A stretch of 22,465 bases of DNA from Salinisphaeraceae bacterium UBA4764 (GCA_002403445.1 DHHU01000033.1:59553-82017), one strand, 5' to 3'; counted from the first letter of the stretch, positions 8,631 to 16,411 are shown. The notes: generated by a model not told the origin, from the sequence alone. Made by a program: numbers and translations.

Positions 8631-8718
8631 TGGATCAAGCAACACATGATCCAAAGCGGCACGGCCCAGATTGTTGGAGGGACTGGCCCGGTCGACGGGC
8701 AGCCGTCGACTTGGCCAG
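8631..8718. repeat. Two tandem stem-loops downstream of pntB
   Basis: The first is TGGATCA (8631-8637) with TGATCCA (8647-8653), a perfect 7-bp stem with a 9-base loop. The second is GTCGACGG (8691-8698), loop GCAG, CCGTCGAC (8703-8710). It is extended outward by CTGGCC (8683-8688) and GGCCAG (8713-8718) across a two-by-two internal loop. Both lie just past the pntB stop on the minus strand. No T-run follows either arm, so they are not classical intrinsic terminators. They may protect the 3' end of pnt mRNA or mark a Rho-dependent end. The remaining part of the 8425-8729 gap holds nothing else I can name. Confidence 0.45.
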
Positions 8719-8729
8719 CCAGAAGCCAT

Positions 8730-10127
8730 TTAGATCTCGTTTAAACCCGCCGACAGATCTGAACAGACTTGCTTGGCGTCGCCGAAGATCATGCGCGTGT
8801 TGTCGCCAAAGAATAGATGGTTGACCACGCCAGAGAAACCGGTACCGCGTCCGCGTTTGATGACATAAACTTCTTGAGCCGAGGCTACGTCGAGGATCGG
8901 CATGCCGTAGATTGGGCTGGACTCGTCGGTGTTGGCGGCTGGGTTGACGACGTCATTCGCACCAATGACCAACGCGGCATCGGCCGATGGAAACTCGGGG
9001 TTGATCTCCTCCAGATCGTAAATCATGTCGTATGGCACGCCGGCTTCGGCCAACAGGACGTTCATGTGCCCCGGCATACGACCAGCAACGGGATGAATAG
9101 CGAATTTAACGTCGACGTGGTGTTCGTTTTTGAGAATCTGGCAAAACTCCCAGAGTTTATGCTGGGCTTGCGCCACCGCCATGCCGTAACCGGGCACGAT
9201 AATAATCGAATCGGCGAAAGCGAACGAAGCGGCAGCATCAAAAGGCTCGACCGATTTCATCTCGCCTTCAATTGCTTCGCCTTGGCTGCCGTCATCGGTG
9301 CCAAAACCGGCAAACAGGACGTTGCTCACCGACCGATTCATCGCCTTAGCCATGAGCCACGTCAGCAACGAACCCGCCGCACCAACTACCATGCCAGCAA
9401 TGATCATGGCCGGGTTGCCGATGGCATAGCCTTCGAATGCCACGGCCAGTCCGGTAAAGGCGTTGTACATAGAAATCACGACCGGCATGTCGGCGCCGCC
9501 GATCGGGGTGGTCAAGACGATACCGAATGCGAACGCCACAACGAAGAAAAGCGTTACCAGTATCGGTGCGCTCAGGCTGGACATGAGAATCCAGATGCCG
9601 AGTGCCACGATTATCGCCACCAAGCCAATGTTGATTAACTGCTGGAAAGGAACGCGGAATGGTTTGTCGAGTTTGCCTTCGAGTTTAGCCCACGCGATCA
9701 GTGAGCCGGAGAACGAGACTGCGCCAATGAGCGCGCCGATGACGGCCATGAACAAAACCGCTTCGCCTTTAATAAAGGCTTCGTGGGAATAAAGCTCAAC
9801 GAGCGCGATTGCAGCGGCAGCGCCACCACCCATCCCGTTGTAGAGCGCCACCATCTGCGGCATCGCGGTCATCTGGACGCGCTTGCCGGTAATCCAGGCA
9901 CCGCCACCGCCGATCGCCATGGCGATGACCATTAGCAGATAGTTCAACCACGCACCGTGAATGGCCGGCTGAAAGAACGTGAAGAACACCGCCACGGCCA
10001 TGCCACCGCCGGCCCACTTGATCCCTCTGGGTGCGGTACGTGGCGAGCCCATTTGCTTAAGGCCATAGATGAACAATACGGCCGCAAAGAAATAACTTAT
10101 GTTGACGATGTAGTACCAAGCACCCAT
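8730..10127 (-). CDS. pntB: NAD(P) transhydrogenase beta subunit
   Basis: Membrane and NADP(H)-binding subunit of the proton-translocating transhydrogenase, which uses the proton gradient to make NADPH from NADH; 465 residues (E. coli 462). The first two thirds hold the hydrophobic dII segments. The C-terminal dIII domain shows GYGMAVAQAQ (fingerprint of the unusual NADP fold), HPVAGRMPGHMNVLLAEA, GANDVVNPAA and KRGRGTGFSG. I place the start at ATG 10127 (MGAWYYIVNISYF). It is preceded by AGGAA at 10137-10141 and GGAA closer in. The frame is open to a TTG at 10136, but that leaves no room for a ribosome site. It is the last gene of the pntAA-pntAB-pntB operon. Confidence 0.95.
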   Translation of the reverse strand: MGAWYYIVNISYFFAAVLFIYGLKQMGSPRTAPRGIKWAGGGMAVAVFFTFFQPAIHGAWLNYLLMVIAMAIGGGGAWITGKRVQMTAMPQMVALYNGMGGGAAAAIALVELYSHEAFIKGEAVLFMAVIGALIGAVSFSGSLIAWAKLEGKLDKPFRVPFQQLINIGLVAIIVALGIWILMSSLSAPILVTLFFVVAFAFGIVLTTPIGGADMPVVISMYNAFTGLAVAFEGYAIGNPAMIIAGMVVGAAGSLLTWLMAKAMNRSVSNVLFAGFGTDDGSQGEAIEGEMKSVEPFDAAASFAFADSIIIVPGYGMAVAQAQHKLWEFCQILKNEHHVDVKFAIHPVAGRMPGHMNVLLAEAGVPYDMIYDLEEINPEFPSADAALVIGANDVVNPAANTDESSPIYGMPILDVASAQEVYVIKRGRGTGFSGVVNHLFFGDNTRMIFGDAKQVCSDLSAGLNEI

Positions 10128-10202
10128 AGCTTCCAATTCCTAATGGTTTATTGTCTCGACGCTTTCTCTTAGCGCGTCACACGTTTTATGCAGTGCTAAG
10201 GC

Positions 10203-10487
10203 TTAGTCTTCCGAAGACTTGAACATGCCCAGCATCCGATCGGTCACCACGAACCCTCCAGTGACGTTGCCGGCGGCCAACAATACGCCGACAAATCCGA
10301 TCAGTATTTGCCAGAAGCCATTGGCGTTACCGAGTGCGACCATTGAGCCGACCAGTACAATACCGTGGACGAAGTTAGAGCCGGACATAAGCGGCGTGTG
10401 GAGAATCGTCGGCACGCGGCCGATAATTTCGTAGCCGGTGAAAGCGGCAAGCATGAAAATATAAAGGGCGACAAATCCGGTAATCAC
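10203..10487 (-). CDS. pntAB: NAD(P) transhydrogenase alpha subunit, membrane part (PntA-2)
   Basis: Small integral membrane protein of 94 residues. It corresponds to the C-terminal membrane segment of the single PntA chain of E. coli and is encoded separately here, as in Rhodospirillum and many other proteobacteria. Three or four hydrophobic helices are visible (GFVALYIFMLAAFTGYEII, FVHGIVLVGSMVALG, FWQILIGFVGVLLAAGN), and the stretch GRVPTILHTPLMSGSNFVHGI is the family signature. The start is GTG 10487, supported by a strong ribosome site (CAGGAG, seven bases before it). No ATG is available nearby. It lies 58 bases after pntAA and 75 bases before pntB. Confidence 0.93.
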   Translation of the reverse strand: MITGFVALYIFMLAAFTGYEIIGRVPTILHTPLMSGSNFVHGIVLVGSMVALGNANGFWQILIGFVGVLLAAGNVTGGFVVTDRMLGMFKSSED

Positions 10488-10545
10488 GATTTCACTCCTG
10501 AATCAAGGAAAGGATGGGGCACGCGCAAATGACGCGCTGCAATCT

Positions 10546-11730
10546 CTAGCTGCTGTTGGGGTCGCTGTTCGACAAGGCGTTGCGCGCGGCGTCGGATGCC
10601 GCCTCGCCGTCGCGCATTAGGACCGCACCGTCGATGACGGCGTCGTCCCAGTCGATGGCCAGCTCATGAATCTTGATGCCTTTTGCAGAAGTACTCTGAT
10701 CTTCGCTTTCCCGAAGCATCAGCGACAGCAGATTCGACAAATTTTGAGCGTACATTTCACTGGCATGTTCGGCCAGCATGGCCGGTACGTTCGACGGACC
10801 TATAATCGTCACGTTATTGCGAGTTACAGTTTTGTCGGGCTCGGTCAACTCGCAGTTGCCACCGCCCGATGCCCCGAGATCAACCAACACTGAACCTGGT
10901 TTCATGCCGTCGACCATGGCTTCGGATATGATCTTGGGAGCGGGTTTGCCGGGGACCGCGGCCGTGGTGATGACAGCGTCAGCATCGGTCATGTTGTCGG
11001 CCAGCATGTCCTGTTGCTTTTGTTTCTCTTCGTCAGTCAGTTCACGGGCATAACCGCCTTCGCCTTCGGCCTTTACGCCTTCAGCAATAAGAAACTCGGC
11101 GCCCAGTGACTCGACCTGTTCTTTGGTGTCGGTGCGCACGTCGTAGGCAAACACTTTGGCACCCAGCCGGTTTGCTGTGGCTATGGCCTGCAGGCCGGCT
11201 ACCCCAGCGCCGATGACCAGTACTTTGGCCGGCCGGATTGTGCCGGCCGCGGTCGTTAACATGGGTAAGAATCGCGGGAGAGAATCAGCTGCAATCAAAG
11301 CGCATTTGTAGCCCGCGGCGGCAGCCTGCGAGGACAGTGCGTCCATCGATTGTGCACGGGTGATGCGCGGGATGAGTTCCATCGCGAAACAAGTCACCCC
11401 GGCCTTTTGCAGCGCCTCAACAGCTTCGGGGTTTTGGTGTGCTTGCACAAAGCAAATCAGGATAGCGCCGCGCTTCATCTTGGCGATCTTTGTCGGCGCC
11501 GGTACATTGACTGCGAGCACGACATCGGCATCGAAGACGTCGGTCTGTCGACTGGCAATCGTGGCGTTATCGCCGAAAGCCGAATCCGGTATCCGGCTAG
11601 CCTGGCCTGCGCCTTTTTGAATGTGTAAATCCACGCCCAGTTTGACCAATTTGGCGGCCACCTTGGGCACGACAGCAACGCGCGTTTCACCGCTTGCCGT
11701 TTCTTTGGGTACTCCGATCTTTAAACTCAT
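10546..11730 (-). CDS. pntAA: NAD(P) transhydrogenase alpha subunit, NAD-binding part (PntA-1)
   Basis: Soluble dI domain that binds NAD(H) and passes hydride to PntB; 394 residues. The N-terminus MSLKIGVPKETASGETRVAVVP is typical of the alanine dehydrogenase/PNT family. The Rossmann fold is clear at VLVIGAGVAGLQAIATANRLGAKV, followed by VFAYDVR and later by AVITTAAVPGKPAPKIIS. The start ATG 11730 has the ribosome site GGGGAG five bases before it. It is the first gene of the pnt operon, divergent from the fructosamine-kinase-family gene. Its leader on the minus strand contains a run of six G (11749-11754), which could pair with the C-rich loops of the putative small RNA at 15912-16097. That pairing is speculation. 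Confidence 0.95.
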   Translation of the reverse strand: MSLKIGVPKETASGETRVAVVPKVAAKLVKLGVDLHIQKGAGQASRIPDSAFGDNATIASRQTDVFDADVVLAVNVPAPTKIAKMKRGAILICFVQAHQNPEAVEALQKAGVTCFAMELIPRITRAQSMDALSSQAAAAGYKCALIAADSLPRFLPMLTTAAGTIRPAKVLVIGAGVAGLQAIATANRLGAKVFAYDVRTDTKEQVESLGAEFLIAEGVKAEGEGGYARELTDEEKQKQQDMLADNMTDADAVITTAAVPGKPAPKIISEAMVDGMKPGSVLVDLGASGGGNCELTEPDKTVTRNNVTIIGPSNVPAMLAEHASEMYAQNLSNLLSLMLRESEDQSTSAKGIKIHELAIDWDDAVIDGAVLMRDGEAASDAARNALSNSDPNSS

Positions 11731-11775
11731 AGTCTCCCCGTGGCTTTGCCCCCCGATCCGGCTCGATCGGAGCAG

Positions 11776-11803
11776 ATATTAACGTACTTGAAATCATCGG
11801 CAA
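11776..11803 (-). promoter_or_regulatory. Candidate promoter of the pnt operon
   Basis: On the minus strand TTGCCG (11798-11803) and TAATAT (11776-11781) are 16 bases apart, with 4 of 6 matches each. A dyad, CCGATC / GATCGG around CGGCTC (11753-11770), lies just downstream in the leader and may be an operator or leader hairpin. Moderate to weak pattern evidence. Confidence 0.3.
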
Positions 11804-11868
11804 ACGCGACTTGCTGCAAGTTACGGGCTCGCTGATGGTTTGGCTGAAATAGGCGTTACACTTGAATT

Positions 11869-12756
11869 ATGAATGACTGGCCGGCTGTGCGATCTGCTCT
11901 GGAACAACAGATGAGTCGCTCTCTAAGGGATGCGCGCACCCGCCCAGTGGGCGGTGGCGACGTCAGCTATAGCCTGCGTGTTGATGGTGGTGGGCACACG
12001 TTTTTTTTGAAGTACGAGCCCTTGGCCAATGCAGCACGGCTTGAGGCAGAAGCTGCTGGGCTTGCAGAGATGGCTCAGGCCACCCAAATGCATATACCTG
12101 ATGTTCTGGCCTTGGGTACGACTGACGCAAGTGCTTTTCTAGCCCTCGAATATATGGATATGCACCCACCCGATTCCGATAGCGCTCCCCGGCTTGGGGA
12201 AGCGCTTGCCGAGATGCACGGTATTGTGTCGCCGAATTTTGGTTGGTATCGAAATAATTTTATCGGGTTGAACCCACAGTACAACCAAGTTAACGGTGTC
12301 TGGCTGGAATTCTTTCGTGAAAATCGATTGCGCGTAATGGTTGATGCCCTGGCTGTCGACTACCCGGCACTGGCCAATCGGGGGGATCGGTTGCTGACCT
12401 CACTTGACGCACTCATTGGCGATCATCGACCGGAAGCCAGCCTAGTTCATGGTGATTTATGGGCTGGCAACGTCGGGTGCGATGAACGTGGCATGCCGAC
12501 ATTGTTCGATCCGGCGGTTTATTACGGGGATCGCGAAACCGATCTGGCCATGGCTGAGCTGTTCGGCGGTTTTCCGCCGCTTTTCTTTGAATCCTATTGG
12601 CATGCCTGGCCGATCCCTATAGGGTATCGGCGCGTCCGACGGCCGCTTTATCAGTTGTATCATCTGCTGAACCATGTGCGGCAATTTGGTGAGGCATTCG
12701 TTAGGGGCAGCCACGCGGTCATTGATCAATTGCTGGCCGAATTGAGGGGTGACTGA
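11869..12756 (+). CDS. Fructosamine kinase family protein (YniA-like)
   Basis: Kinase-fold phosphotransferase of 295 residues, close to E. coli YniA in length. Family members phosphorylate ketosamines or ribulosamines on glycated proteins and so start their repair. The visible parts are the N-terminal lobe with GGGDVSYSLRVDGGGHTFFLKYE (ATP loop and Lys), the catalytic HGDLWAGNV at 194-202, and the metal-binding Asp of FDPAVYYGDRETDLAM near 214. The C-terminal RRPLYQLYHLLNHVRQFG block is characteristic. The start ATG 11869 gives a natural N-terminus but has no Shine-Dalgarno. It is divergent from pntAA, sharing a 138-base control region. The exact substrate is not known for bacterial homologues of this type. 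Confidence 0.9.
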   Translation: MNDWPAVRSALEQQMSRSLRDARTRPVGGGDVSYSLRVDGGGHTFFLKYEPLANAARLEAEAAGLAEMAQATQMHIPDVLALGTTDASAFLALEYMDMHPPDSDSAPRLGEALAEMHGIVSPNFGWYRNNFIGLNPQYNQVNGVWLEFFRENRLRVMVDALAVDYPALANRGDRLLTSLDALIGDHRPEASLVHGDLWAGNVGCDERGMPTLFDPAVYYGDRETDLAMAELFGGFPPLFFESYWHAWPIPIGYRRVRRPLYQLYHLLNHVRQFGEAFVRGSHAVIDQLLAELRGD

Positions 12757-12937
12757 AACCTGTGTCATCCGGCCACGAGTATCGAGTCCGCATCCGTTGC
12801 TTATGTGCTGCGTAAATTTAATAATACGTCTTGAATTCTTTGATGACGCAATGCATCCTCAACTTGTACGGTCAGAAAGTTTGAAAATAACTATAGGCTG
12901 TTTTATTCCCCTGCCACTTTCCAGGTATTCGTCTTAA

Positions 12938-14122
12938 ATGAGTGTCGAACGCAAGTATCCCGAGAACACCGATCTAGAAGACCGCTTCAGCTGGATTGAT
13001 TTTCTGCCGTTTCTGCTGCTGCATGTGGCGTTGATCGGCATCTGGTGGACCGGTTTCACCATGACATCGGTACTGCTTTGCATCGGCCTTTATATAACGC
13101 GAGTGTTCGGCATTACTGCGGGTTATCACCGTTATTTTTCACATCGGGGATATAAGACCGGCCGAGTCTTCCAGTTCGTACTGGCTTTCATGGGGGCCGC
13201 GGCGTTTCAGAAGGGCCCCCTCTGGTGGGCCGCCAAACATCGGGAGCATCACCGCGAATCCGACATGCCCGCCGACGCCCATTCGCCGCGCCAATACGGC
13301 GCTTTCGATTCGCACATCGGCTGGGTTTATCGAAAGGCACGAAATCACGCAGACTTGGATCTGGTTAAGGATTTCTCGAAATATCCGGAAATCCGCTGGT
13401 TGGAACATCATCAATATGTTCCGGGACTGCTTGTGGCAGCTGCCTGCACCGCAATTGGAGGCTGGGCCGGTCTTGTTTCTGGTTTCATGCTGTCAACTGT
13501 GCTGGTATATCACGCCACATTCACGGTCAACTCGCTGAATCACATGGTGGGCCGTCAGCGTTATTTGACGGGCGATGATTCCCGCAACAATTGGTTATTG
13601 GCCATCGTTACGATGGGTGAGGGCTGGCATAACAACCACCATTATTATCCCTCGACAGCGCGCAATGGGTTTTTCTGGTGGGAAATCGATACCACGTATT
13701 ATCTGTTGCTGGGCTTGTCGAAACTTCGTCTAGTATGGGATTTGCGCCAGCCGCCCGAGACGATTTTGGCCAATGAGAAAGCTCCGACGCAAAAGGTCAT
13801 TGATAAATGTGCGGTTTATATCGCCGACGGATTTTCGGCGGAACGCATAAGTGCAACAGTACGACAGCGTTGGGAAGGCAGTCATGTGCTCGACGATCTG
13901 CGATACAAGGCCGCTCACAAATGGAGTGAAGCAGAAGCTTATGTCGCGGAAATGGAGTTGCCGGGCTTCCCTAATTTCGACCAGTTACGCGCCCGGGCAC
14001 ATCGTAAATTCAAACTCCAGCACGCTGGATTGGAACGCGCCATCGAGCGGGCACAACAGTTGTTGCGACATGCAGTAGCGTATCGGCTGCTGGAACGGCT
14101 GCAGTCCGAGCCTACCGCTTGA
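12938..14122 (+). CDS. Acyl-CoA/acyl-lipid delta-9-type fatty acid desaturase
   Basis: Membrane di-iron desaturase of 394 residues that introduces a cis double bond into a saturated acyl chain with O2 and reducing equivalents. All three histidine boxes of the stearoyl-CoA desaturase class are intact: HRYFSH (64-69), HREHH (101-105) and HNNHH (231-235). Hydrophobic pairs at about 20-55 and 160-185 flank them. About 130 residues follow the last box, ending in a charged helical tail (from KAPTQKVIDKCAV to the C-terminus). No fused cytochrome b5 or ferredoxin domain is present. The start ATG 12938 lacks a strong ribosome site. The 181-base gap before it holds no convincing promoter. A strong terminator follows the gene. 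Delta-9 specificity is inferred from family. Confidence 0.9.
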   Translation: MSVERKYPENTDLEDRFSWIDFLPFLLLHVALIGIWWTGFTMTSVLLCIGLYITRVFGITAGYHRYFSHRGYKTGRVFQFVLAFMGAAAFQKGPLWWAAKHREHHRESDMPADAHSPRQYGAFDSHIGWVYRKARNHADLDLVKDFSKYPEIRWLEHHQYVPGLLVAAACTAIGGWAGLVSGFMLSTVLVYHATFTVNSLNHMVGRQRYLTGDDSRNNWLLAIVTMGEGWHNNHHYYPSTARNGFFWWEIDTTYYLLLGLSKLRLVWDLRQPPETILANEKAPTQKVIDKCAVYIADGFSAERISATVRQRWEGSHVLDDLRYKAAHKWSEAEAYVAEMELPGFPNFDQLRARAHRKFKLQHAGLERAIERAQQLLRHAVAYRLLERLQSEPTA

Positions 14123-14181
14123 TTGGCTTGTTGCTGATGAATTTACGGTCTTCACTAACTGTGTCGGCCGTTTGATTCATG

Positions 14182-14214
14182 AAAGCCGGCGCCCTAGAGG
14201 CGCCGGCTTTTCTA
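14182..14214. terminator. Bidirectional intrinsic terminator between desaturase gene and prfC
   Basis: A perfect 12-bp stem, AAAGCCGGCGCC (14182-14193) with GGCGCCGGCTTT (14199-14210), closes a five-base loop CTAGA. The AAA/TTT ends make it work in both directions: TTT then TCTATTT on the plus strand, TTTC on the minus strand. It begins one base past the prfC stop codon and 59 bases after the desaturase stop, so it serves both convergent genes. Confidence 0.9.
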
Positions 14215-15837
14215 TTTCCGGCCAGTGTGTTCGCGGGTGTCGCTAAACGTGAGCTCGGGCCAGCGCTCGCGAATGAGATCCAGTTTGACCCGCGAAGAAG
14301 CCAGATAGACCAGCGCACCACTATGATCTATAGCAGCGCCGTCACTTACCTTGTCGCGAAAGCGTTGCACTTCGCTTGTCGGACCGGTTACCCACCGGGC
14401 AGAGCTGACAGGCACGCTCTCGAACGCTGCCGACACGCCGTACTCAGTGCGTAGCCGTTCTGCGACCATATCGAACTGCAGCGTGCCCACAGCGCCCAAG
14501 ATGACGTCATTGTTGGTTGTCGGTCGAAAAACCTGGGTTGCACCTTCTTCGCAGAGTTGGTCGAGTCCCTTGTGGAGTGCCTTGGCCTTGAGTGGGTCGC
14601 GCAGTACTACCCTTTGGAACAGCTCGGGTGCAAAGTTGGGAATGCCGGTGTAAGTCAGTGCTTCGCCTTCGGTGAAGCAATCGCCGATGGCGATAGTGCC
14701 ATGGTTGTGCAGACCGATGATATCGCCTGGCCAGGCTGTGTCGGCGGCATCACGCTTATTAGCCATGAATGTCGTGGCGTCGTTGATACGAACCGAGCGA
14801 TTGGCGCCGACGTGATAGAGCCGCATACCGGGTTCGTAGTGGCCGGAACAGACCCGCATGAAAGCGATGCGATCCCGATGTCTAGGATCCATGTTGGCCT
14901 GTATTTTGAAGACAAAGCCGGACAGTGCGGCTTCGCCGGGTTCGACGACACGCGTTTCGGCTGCACGCGGTTGCGGCATCGGAGCATTGGCAGCAAAATC
15001 ATTAAGCAGTGGGGTCACACCAAAGTTGCTGACGGCGGAGCCGAAATAGACTGGCGTCAACTCACCGGCTAGATAGCGCGCTTGATCAAAAACAGTCCCG
15101 GCCTCGCGCACCAACTCGACTTCTTCTCGGAGCGCACCGATAGCGTCGCCGGCGATTTCGGCAAGTTTGGGATCATCGAGACCGTTGACCTGAATGACTT
15201 CAGGGTTGCGCTGGTCACTGTCCTTGCCGAATAAATGCACGGTGTCATCATCAAGGCGATATACGCCCCTGAAGTTGCTGCCCATCCCAATGGGCCAGGT
15301 GACCGGTGCGCACTCAATGCCCAGTGTTTCTTCGATTTCGTCGAGTATTTCCAGTGGCGGACGGCCTTCGCGATCGAGTTTATTGACGAAGGTGAAAATG
15401 GGCGTTGTTCGCAACCGGCACACTTCCATCAATTTGATGGTTCGGGATTCCACGCCCTTGGCGGCGTCGATCACCATCAGGGCTGAATCGACTGCGGTTA
15501 ATGTTCGATACGTGTCTTCGGAGAAGTCGGCGTGCCCCGGGGTATCAAGAAGGTTCACGATCCGGTTACGGTATTCAAATTGCATTACCGATGTTGTTAC
15601 CGAGATACCGCGCGACTTTTCCATCTGCATCCAGTCCGAGGTGGCATGCCGCGCCGACTTTCGCCCTTTGACGGTTCCCGCCAGATTAATGGCTCCACCG
15701 AACAAAAGAAGTTTCTCCGTGAGTGTTGTCTTGCCAGCGTCTGGATGCGAGATGATCGCGAATGTCCGGCGTCGTTCGGCAGCTTCTTGTGTCTTTGAGT
15801 CGATCGCTGGCGTAGGGTCTGCCAATCGCTGAGCCAT
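14212..15837 (-). CDS. prfC: Peptide chain release factor 3 (RF3)
   Basis: Translational GTPase that recycles RF1 and RF2 from the ribosome after peptide release; 541 residues (E. coli 529). The G motifs are complete: G1 SHPDAGKTTLTEK, G2 region KSRGISVTTSVMQF, G3 DTPGHADFSED, G4 NKLDREGRPP. The family pattern after G4 (EETLGIECAPVTWPIG.GSNFRGVYRL) separates it from EF-G. Domain II (LSGFVFKIQANMDPRHRDRIAFMRVCSG) and the RF3 C-terminal domain follow. The start is ATG 15837; the ribosome site is weak. It is transcribed alone, convergent with the desaturase gene and divergent from the putative small RNA. Confidence 0.96.
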   Translation of the reverse strand: MAQRLADPTPAIDSKTQEAAERRRTFAIISHPDAGKTTLTEKLLLFGGAINLAGTVKGRKSARHATSDWMQMEKSRGISVTTSVMQFEYRNRIVNLLDTPGHADFSEDTYRTLTAVDSALMVIDAAKGVESRTIKLMEVCRLRTTPIFTFVNKLDREGRPPLEILDEIEETLGIECAPVTWPIGMGSNFRGVYRLDDDTVHLFGKDSDQRNPEVIQVNGLDDPKLAEIAGDAIGALREEVELVREAGTVFDQARYLAGELTPVYFGSAVSNFGVTPLLNDFAANAPMPQPRAAETRVVEPGEAALSGFVFKIQANMDPRHRDRIAFMRVCSGHYEPGMRLYHVGANRSVRINDATTFMANKRDAADTAWPGDIIGLHNHGTIAIGDCFTEGEALTYTGIPNFAPELFQRVVLRDPLKAKALHKGLDQLCEEGATQVFRPTTNNDVILGAVGTLQFDMVAERLRTEYGVSAAFESVPVSSARWVTGPTSEVQRFRDKVSDGAAIDHSGALVYLASSRVKLDLIRERWPELTFSDTREHTGRK

Positions 15838-15878
15838 CAGTTAATCTCTAAACGTTGTTTGAAATAAGAGTCTGGTCA

Positions 15879-15906
15879 TTGCAGAAAACTAGATTTCCTG
15901 TATCAT
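15879..15906 (+). promoter_or_regulatory. Candidate promoter of the putative small RNA
   Basis: TTGCAG (15879-15884) and TATCAT (15901-15906) are 16 bases apart; the -10 matches 5 of 6, the -35 only 3 of 6. The start would fall near 15912. The -10 lies in the near-palindrome GTATCATAC, so a minus-strand -10 (TATGAT) for prfC may overlap it. Confidence 0.4.
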
Positions 15907-15911
15907 ACATA

Positions 15912-16097
15912 ATTCTGAAATGATTAGTCCTAAATAAATCAGCATCAAATTGTGAGATGCGGCAAGTGGTTTTCCCCCTTTTACCACTTGTCGTTATTGA
16001 TGCGTCTAGTTTTAGGCGCATCATGATGTGATATCGCTCACCCCCTAGCGATATCGCTATAGTTGGCCTGGAGCCTGTTTGCTCCAGGCCTCTTTTA
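15912..16097 (+). ncRNA. Putative trans-acting small RNA with C-rich loops
   Basis: This is a gene-free stretch between prfC and acyP, both on the other strand. It folds into separate hairpins on the plus strand. H1 has an 11-bp stem, 15960-15970 with 15983-15993, and loop TTTCCCCCTTTT. H2 has an 11-bp stem, 15998-16008 with 16013-16023, and loop GTTT. H3 has an 11-bp stem, 16028-16038 with 16047-16057, and loop CACCCCCT. An intrinsic terminator follows. The terminator points rightwards, and the nearest plus-strand gene upstream ends almost 1.8 kb away, behind another terminator. A dedicated RNA transcript of about 185 bases is therefore the simplest reading. C5 runs in two apical loops are the arrangement used by small RNAs that pair with G-rich ribosome-binding sites, such as Xanthomonas sX13 and the CUCC-motif RNAs of rhizobia. 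I do not recognise it as 6S, tmRNA, 4.5S or RsmY/Z. A 24-codon reading frame without ribosome site (15957-16031) overlaps it. Confidence 0.6.
16065..16096 (+). terminator. Intrinsic terminator of the putative small RNA
   Basis: GGCCTGGAGC (16065-16074) and GCTCCAGGCC (16081-16090) form a perfect 10-bp stem with loop CTGTTT, followed by TCTTTT. On the minus strand the hairpin is followed by AACTATAG, which has no T-run, so it does not serve acyP. The T-tail is short for an Hfq-dependent RNA. Confidence 0.85.
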
Positions 16098-16116
16098 TGT
16101 TGGCAGCATGTGTATG

Positions 16117-16389
16117 TCAGCGGATCTCGAAATTGTGGGTCTCTTCCAACGGCAGCGGATCAAGGGTTGTCAGTTGATCGACCCGTGCCGAAGGCGGACC
16201 TGTTCTTAGCCAGTTTTTAAATGCTGTTAGTTCGTTTGCCTCACCCTCGGCATACACTTCGACGCTACCGTCGCGGCAGTTCGCGACCCAGCCTGTTAGG
16301 CCATGCTTTTGTGCTTGCTGGAGCGTTGCGGCACGAAAACCGACGCCCTGTACGCGGCCGCTGATTAAAAGATGTACAGATTCAGTCAT
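16117..16389 (-). CDS. acyP: Acylphosphatase
   Basis: Small cytoplasmic hydrolase of acyl phosphates (carbamoyl phosphate, acetyl phosphate, 1,3-bisphosphoglycerate); 90 residues, the usual length. The signature GRVQGVGFR gives the phosphate-binding loop with catalytic Arg19. The catalytic Asn37 lies in GWVANCRDGSVEVYAEG, 18 residues later, the same spacing as Arg23 and Asn41 in the animal enzyme. I take ATG 16389 as the start. The frame is open for 22 more codons into parB, but this leading stretch is not family-like. It follows parB by 22 bases on the same strand and is probably cotranscribed. Confidence 0.93.
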   Translation of the reverse strand: MTESVHLLISGRVQGVGFRAATLQQAQKHGLTGWVANCRDGSVEVYAEGEANELTAFKNWLRTGPPSARVDQLTTLDPLPLEETHNFEIR

Positions 16390-16411
16390 GATCAAGACCG
16401 TTCTGATTGAG

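Noticed and set aside
8418..8729. Minus-strand reading frame of 103 codons in the gene-free stretch before priA
   Set aside because: No recognisable protein, no ribosome site, and it covers the promoter, dyad and DnaA boxes of priA.
8425..8729. Replication origin
   Set aside because: One perfect and one relaxed DnaA box are too few, and the genes that usually flank oriC are absent.
12749..12937. 62-codon frame between the fructosamine-kinase-family gene and the desaturase gene, ending at the desaturase ATG
   Set aside because: Begins with GTG inside the preceding gene, has no ribosome site and an unlikely composition; chance frame in an AT-richer gap.
15960..16057. CsrA-titrating RNA read from the minus strand, where the loops become GGGGG
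   Set aside because: The terminator works only rightwards and the loops lack a clean ANGGA motif on the minus strand.
15912..16097. 6S RNA, because the length of about 185 bases fits
   Set aside because: 6S RNA is one long rod with a central bubble and paired ends; this region makes separate local hairpins with their own loops.
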